Shown here piece by piece: positions 1 to 5,233 of a stretch of DNA of 5,233 bases; position 1 is the first letter of the stretch, and every line of letters starts with the position of its first letter. Source of the DNA: Propionibacteriaceae bacterium (GTDB lineage Bacteria; Actinomycetota; Actinomycetes; Propionibacteriales; Propionibacteriaceae); NCBI GenBank assembly GCA_009787035.1, contig WRGV01000156.1, positions 1-5,233 of the forward strand. The letters run 5' to 3'. A program made the position numbers and the translations under genes. The notes beneath the pieces were generated by a model. The model was not told where the DNA came from and ran no database searches. It was given only the letters and a program-made list of their open reading frames with translations.

Positions 1-1
1 G

Positions 2-1147
2 CGTCCCCATGTGCCCAGCACCAAGGAATGCAGCAAGTACATCAGCGCGTACATCATCCTGGCGCTGCTGTTCGGTGCCGGCATCTGGCTGCTCTCCGGG
101 GCGAAGTTCGCGCAGGAGTTCTACGCCGGCTGGCTGACCGAGTACAGCCTGTCGCTGGACAACCTGTTCATCTTCCTGATCATCATGGAGAAACAGCGGG
201 TGCCCCGGCACGTGCAGCAGTTCGCCCTGATGGTCGGCATCATGCTGTCGCTGCTGTTCCGCGGCGGGTTCATCGCGCTGGGCGCCGTGCTGATCGACAA
301 GCTCGCGTGGGTCTTCTTCCTGTTCGGGGCGTATCTGCTCTACACCGCCTGGGGCGTGCTCAAGGACTTCCGCAGCGGCGGCGGCGACGAGTCCAAGGGT
401 GACGACGGCGTGGTGTTGCGGTTGATCAAGACGCACATCCCGACGACCAACACCTGGGAGGGCGACAAGATCCTCGTCCGCCGGGACGGACGCCTGCTGT
501 TCACGCTCGTCTTCTTCACGATTTTGACGCTCGGGGCGACCGATGTGATGTTCGCGCTCGACTCGATCCCGGCGATCTTCGGCCTGACGGTCGAGCCGTA
601 CATCGTCTTCACCGCCAACGTCTTCGCGCTGATGGGGCTGCGGCAGCTGTACTTCCTGCTGGGCGATCTGCTGGACCGCCTGTATTACCTGCCCGTCGGC
701 CTGTTCGTGCTGCTGGGGTACATCGGCGTCAAGCTGCTGTTGCACGCGGCGCACCACTACCAGCTGGACGAGAACGCCGGCCTGGTGGGCCTGGTGGCGC
801 TGCTGGTGGCGATCGCGGTCGCGGCCGCGGTGTGTATCGCGATCGGACGCGGCGCCACGGCGCTGGCCCGTCGTCTCGGCTGCGCCGGGCATGGCCTGAC
901 GGTCGTCCGGATCGTGGCGTGGATCGTGGGCGTGGTCGTCGCCGCGGCGGCCCTGTGGGAGGCGTGCCCGCGCATCGTCGATGCGGCCGAGTCGCTGAGT
1001 CGGCACGAGCGTGTCGCCTTCAACGGCGAGATTCCCACGATCGTGTCGCTGGGCGGCATTGTGGTCATCCTGGGCGTCACGGCCGTGGTGAGCATCCTCA
1101 AGACGGCCCGCGACAAGGCCAAGGCGGAACTCGCCGACGCGGGGTGA
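2..1147 (+). CDS. TerC/Alx-family integral membrane protein, 5' end missing
   Basis: This is a polytopic inner-membrane protein of the TerC family, linked in different members to tellurite resistance, manganese export and metal loading of exported proteins; its ion here is unknown. Counting the GTG at 11 as residue 1, the family core is clear: the TEYSLSLDNLF stretch at 43-53 with D50 and N51, GATDVMFALDSIPAIFG at 175-191 with D178 and D184, and FTANVFALMGLRQLYFLL at 200-217. Hydrophobic segments lie near 9-29, 72-96, 99-116, 162-180, 196-216, 225-245, 256-278, 297-316 and 342-362. The frame is open to the left edge, and the residues before the GTG (R-P-H) fit the loop after the first helix of full-length homologues. 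The true start, with about one helix, is therefore probably outside the window and the GTG is internal. Residues about 251-337 look like an insertion with two extra helices. The gene converges on the next one. The family call is firm; substrate and start are not. Confidence 0.93.
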   Translation, partial: RPHVPSTKECSKYISAYIILALLFGAGIWLLSGAKFAQEFYAGWLTEYSLSLDNLFIFLIIMEKQRVPRHVQQFALMVGIMLSLLFRGGFIALGAVLIDKLAWVFFLFGAYLLYTAWGVLKDFRSGGGDESKGDDGVVLRLIKTHIPTTNTWEGDKILVRRDGRLLFTLVFFTILTLGATDVMFALDSIPAIFGLTVEPYIVFTANVFALMGLRQLYFLLGDLLDRLYYLPVGLFVLLGYIGVKLLLHAAHHYQLDENAGLVGLVALLVAIAVAAAVCIAIGRGATALARRLGCAGHGLTVVRIVAWIVGVVVAAAALWEACPRIVDAAESLSRHERVAFNGEIPTIVSLGGIVVILGVTAVVSILKTARDKAKAELADAG

Positions 1148-1166
1148 GATCCGTCCTCACGCCCGC
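1139..1166. terminator. Bidirectional terminator hairpin candidate over two facing stop codons
   Basis: Bases 1139-1148 (GCGGGGTGAG) pair with 1156-1166 (CTCACGCCCGC) in a 10-bp stem with one bulged G at 1161 and a 7-base loop at 1149-1155. The terC stop TGA (1145-1147) and the stop of the minus-strand gene (TCA at 1157-1159) sit within the two arms and pair with each other. Convergent genes 9 bases apart are where a shared terminator would be expected. Neither side has a T-run, so it is not a classical intrinsic terminator; U-less hairpins are proposed as terminators in actinobacteria. Pairing is seen directly and function is inferred. Confidence 0.5.
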
Positions 1167-1891
1167 AAGGGGAGGATCGGCAGGTTGGTGGCTCCGAACG
1201 AGGCCGGAGAGATCCGACCCGTGAGCCAGCACAGCAGCACGGCGTCGGGGCCGGTCGCGCGGATGCGGTGTCGTCCGCTGCCCACGCGCATGCGCAGCCC
1301 CGAACTGGCGACGAGTTCGATGGCCGGATAGGACGGATCGCCAGCCAGCCAGAAGGCGTTCCACTGCAGCAGCCAGGTGGCGACGCGGTCCTCGATCTGG
1401 TCGGGCCCGAAACCGGCATCCAGATCGACATGGTGCAACGTGACCTCGTTGAGGCGTGCCAGCGGCGTCAGATCGGCCCGTACCCACTGGCCGGGCCACA
1501 GCGGTACGGCCGTGCCGTCCAGCCCCGACAGCAGCGGGTACATGTGGTCCAGCCGCGTCGCGCTGGCGTCCAGATCGGTCTGGAGCTCCAGGGCGCTGCG
1601 GCGTGCCCCGCGTTCGATCTGTTCCCAGCGCTTGGCAGCCGAGTCGTACAGGGGCACAGGATCGCCGGCCCGTGCCGCCGCCACCATGCGGACGAACGCG
1701 TCGGCGTTGCTGGCAAGATGCGCGGCGATATGCGCCCGCGTCCATCCCGGCAGCAGGCTGGGTGCATGCCAGTCGTCGTCGCTGAACGCGATGGTGCTTC
1801 CGAGCAGCATCTGGACGGCGTTGAGCTTGCTCTCGCGCATGGCGCCGAGATCATGGAACAACGCCGCCTGGCTGGCAAGGCTTTTCGCCAT
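1157..1891 (-). CDS. Maleylpyruvate isomerase family protein (mycothiol-dependent, MDMPI_N / DinB-like fold)
   Basis: This 244-residue cytoplasmic protein belongs to the actinobacterial MDMPI family. Its characterised member isomerises maleylpyruvate to fumarylpyruvate in gentisate breakdown, using mycothiol and a metal. Seen here: DWHAPSLLPGWTRAHIAAHLASN at residues 40-62, the family signature of the four-helix bundle; NEVTLHHVDLDAGF at 148-161; and CWLTGR at 221-226. By position, H58, E149 and H153 (an E-x3-H pair) should bind zinc, and R226 should match the catalytic arginine of the characterised enzyme; this rests on memory of that enzyme. The ATG at 1891 is chosen because a G-rich ribosome-binding site (GGGGGGA, 1902-1896) lies 4 bases before it. 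An in-frame GTG at 1936 would add 15 residues with no better site. No aromatic-degradation gene is nearby, so the substrate may be another mycothiol-linked compound. The gene is divergent from uvrA and convergent with terC. Family is certain; reaction is open. Confidence 0.9.
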   Translation of the reverse strand: MAKSLASQAALFHDLGAMRESKLNAVQMLLGSTIAFSDDDWHAPSLLPGWTRAHIAAHLASNADAFVRMVAAARAGDPVPLYDSAAKRWEQIERGARRSALELQTDLDASATRLDHMYPLLSGLDGTAVPLWPGQWVRADLTPLARLNEVTLHHVDLDAGFGPDQIEDRVATWLLQWNAFWLAGDPSYPAIELVASSGLRMRVGSGRHRIRATGPDAVLLCWLTGRISPASFGATNLPILPLRA

Positions 1892-1900
1892 CAAGTCCCC

Positions 1901-1914
1901 CCGGATCGATCCGG
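1901..1914. repeat. 14-bp perfect palindrome next to the MDMPI gene start; operator candidate
   Basis: CCGGATCGATCCGG equals its own reverse complement. It ends 10 bases before the ATG of the minus-strand gene at 1891 and overlaps the first two Gs of its ribosome-binding site. As DNA it could be an operator for a dimeric repressor. As RNA it could fold into a 5-bp stem with a 4-base loop beside the ribosome-binding site. I cannot name a regulator, and short GC-rich palindromes also arise by chance. Confidence 0.4.
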
Positions 1915-2104
1915 CATGACGCCCGATGCCCCGCACATGTTCGCGGCACCCGTCCCCCTACCGGATGGCGCAGCCCGTCGGCACCCTCGCCGATGTGGCC
2001 TCCCGTCGGCCACCGTCTGACCGGTCCGCTTGCGCGACCCGATCGGCAGCCTCACGACATACCCTAGCGCGCACGCGGTGCTTCCGGAGACTCTGAGGCG
2101 CAGG

Positions 2105-2132
2105 ATTATGCCGCGAAGGTGCGCTGTGTCAG
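2105..2132 (-). promoter_or_regulatory. Candidate minus-strand promoter (CTGACA-N16-CATAAT)
   Basis: Read on the minus strand, CTGACA (2132-2127) and CATAAT (2110-2105) each match five of six bases of the housekeeping sigma -35 and -10 consensus and are 16 bases apart. Transcription would begin near 2098 and run towards the MDMPI gene, leaving a leader of about 200 bases before its ATG at 1891. I see no -10-like box closer to that gene. The long leader is the weak point; the promoter could also serve an unannotated leader RNA. Confidence 0.4.
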
Positions 2133-2135
2133 CGC
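2121..2135. repeat. Inverted repeat GCGCTG-N3-CAGCGC between divergent genes
   Basis: Perfect 6-bp arms (2121-2126 and 2130-2135) flank a TGT spacer. The dyad covers the -35 box of the minus-strand promoter candidate and its centre is about 37 bases upstream of the uvrA ATG. That position would let one bound protein act on both divergent genes. It does not match the GAAC-N4-GTTC type of SOS box known for Gram-positive LexA. The repeat is real; a regulatory role is a guess. Confidence 0.3.
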
Positions 2136-2160
2136 GTGCGAGGTTGTCAGACCGGGCATC

Positions 2161-2164
2161 TACG

Positions 2165-2166
<2 letters not shown>
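2161..2166 (+). promoter_or_regulatory. Candidate uvrA -10 element (TACGAT)
   Basis: TACGAT fits the TANNNT -10 pattern of actinobacterial promoters. It lacks a convincing -35 box at 16-18 bases: TTGTCA at 2144-2149 is only 11 bases away. Transcription from it would begin at about 2172-2174, on the GTG codon at 2174, which is the arrangement of a leaderless mRNA. The box overlaps the ATG at 2165 that I used for the uvrA coordinates, so both cannot be right for the same transcript. Confidence 0.35.
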
Positions 2167-5120
<2,954 letters not shown>

Positions 5121-5128
<8 letters not shown>

Positions 5129-5233
5129 CCCGGCCACCTACCGCCCGCCCACGGGCACGATCCCGGTCGACCCCGGCGTCTACCGGTTCATCGACGCGCG
5201 CGACCAGGTGATCTACGTCGGCAAGGCCAAGAG
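5121..5233 (+). CDS. uvrC: Excinuclease ABC subunit C, N-terminal fragment cut by window edge
   Basis: UvrC is the nuclease that cuts on both sides of a lesion once UvrA has loaded UvrB. Only 37 codons are present before the right edge. They show the start of the GIY-YIG domain, which makes the 3' incision: P-G-V-Y at 18-21 and V-I-Y-V-G-K-A-K at 30-37, in the usual spacing, after an N-terminus (MADPATYRP) like that of actinobacterial UvrC. The ATG at 5121 lies inside the last codons of uvrA, overlapping by 8 bases in another frame, with AAGG at 5108-5111 as a weak ribosome-binding site. This suggests translational coupling and a shared mRNA. The catalytic C-terminal half cannot be judged because it lies outside the window. 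The short fragment still allows a confident call. Confidence 0.95.

Noticed and set aside
1892..1936. Longer MDMPI protein from GTG 1936
   Set aside because: The ATG at 1891 has a strong, well-spaced ribosome-binding site, and the extra residues lie across a palindrome.
1929..1945. Possible LexA/SOS box around the ACATGT before uvrA
   Set aside because: Only one GAAC half-site is present; the second half does not match GTTC at the required 4-base spacing.
1268..2020. A 250-codon plus-strand open frame opposite the MDMPI gene
   Set aside because: The minus-strand protein has clear family motifs and this frame has none; it is a shadow.
2060..2065. TACCCT as a plus-strand -10 box for uvrA
   Set aside because: The only -35-like sequence, TTGCGC at 2030-2035, is 24 bases away, and the leader would lack a ribosome-binding site for uvrA.
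2127..2150. TGTCAG repeated at 2127-2132 and 2145-2150
   Set aside because: A six-base repeat 18 bases apart is expected by chance, and TTGTCA at 2144-2149 is too close to TACGAT to be its -35 box.
2030..2164. Upstream in-frame extension of uvrA from TTG 2030
   Set aside because: The 45 added residues do not look like any UvrA N-terminus, and the region holds the promoter-like boxes and the dyad.

Overview
The window looks like chromosomal DNA from a high-GC actinobacterium. The sequence is strongly GC-rich, the UvrA and UvrC proteins read most like those I remember from Streptomyces and Mycobacterium, and there is a protein of the mycothiol-dependent maleylpyruvate isomerase family. Mycothiol is the thiol of actinomycetes. 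I cannot place the organism at family level from sequence alone.

Layout. (1) Positions 2-1147, plus strand: a TerC/Alx-family integral membrane protein that enters from the left edge without its true start. Its C-terminal part carries an apparent extra pair of membrane helices. (2) Positions 1157-1891, minus strand: a DinB-fold, MDMPI-type (maleylpyruvate isomerase N-terminal domain) protein. It converges on terC with only 9 bases between the stop codons, and both stops lie inside one hairpin (1139-1166) that could end transcription from both sides. (3) Positions 1892-2164: a divergent spacer of about 270 bases. It holds a 14-bp perfect palindrome against the ribosome-binding site of the MDMPI gene, a good-looking minus-strand promoter (CTGACA-N16-CATAAT), a dyad over that promoter's -35 box, and a TACGAT box just before uvrA. 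(4) Positions 2165-5128, plus strand: complete uvrA, the damage-recognition ATPase of nucleotide excision repair. (5) Positions 5121-5233, plus strand: the first 37 codons of uvrC, overlapping the end of uvrA by 8 bases and running off the right edge.

Function. uvrA and uvrC form a translationally coupled repair operon: UvrA finds the lesion and loads UvrB, and UvrC cuts on both sides. As I remember actinobacterial genomes, TerC and MDMPI-type genes recur between uvrB and uvrA, so this looks like a conserved chromosomal neighbourhood and not an island. I see no mobile element, tRNA, rRNA, CRISPR array or phage gene, and no undescribed multi-gene system. The points of interest are small: the TerC insertion, the shared stop-codon hairpin, the palindromes in the divergent spacer, and an unsettled (possibly leaderless) uvrA start.
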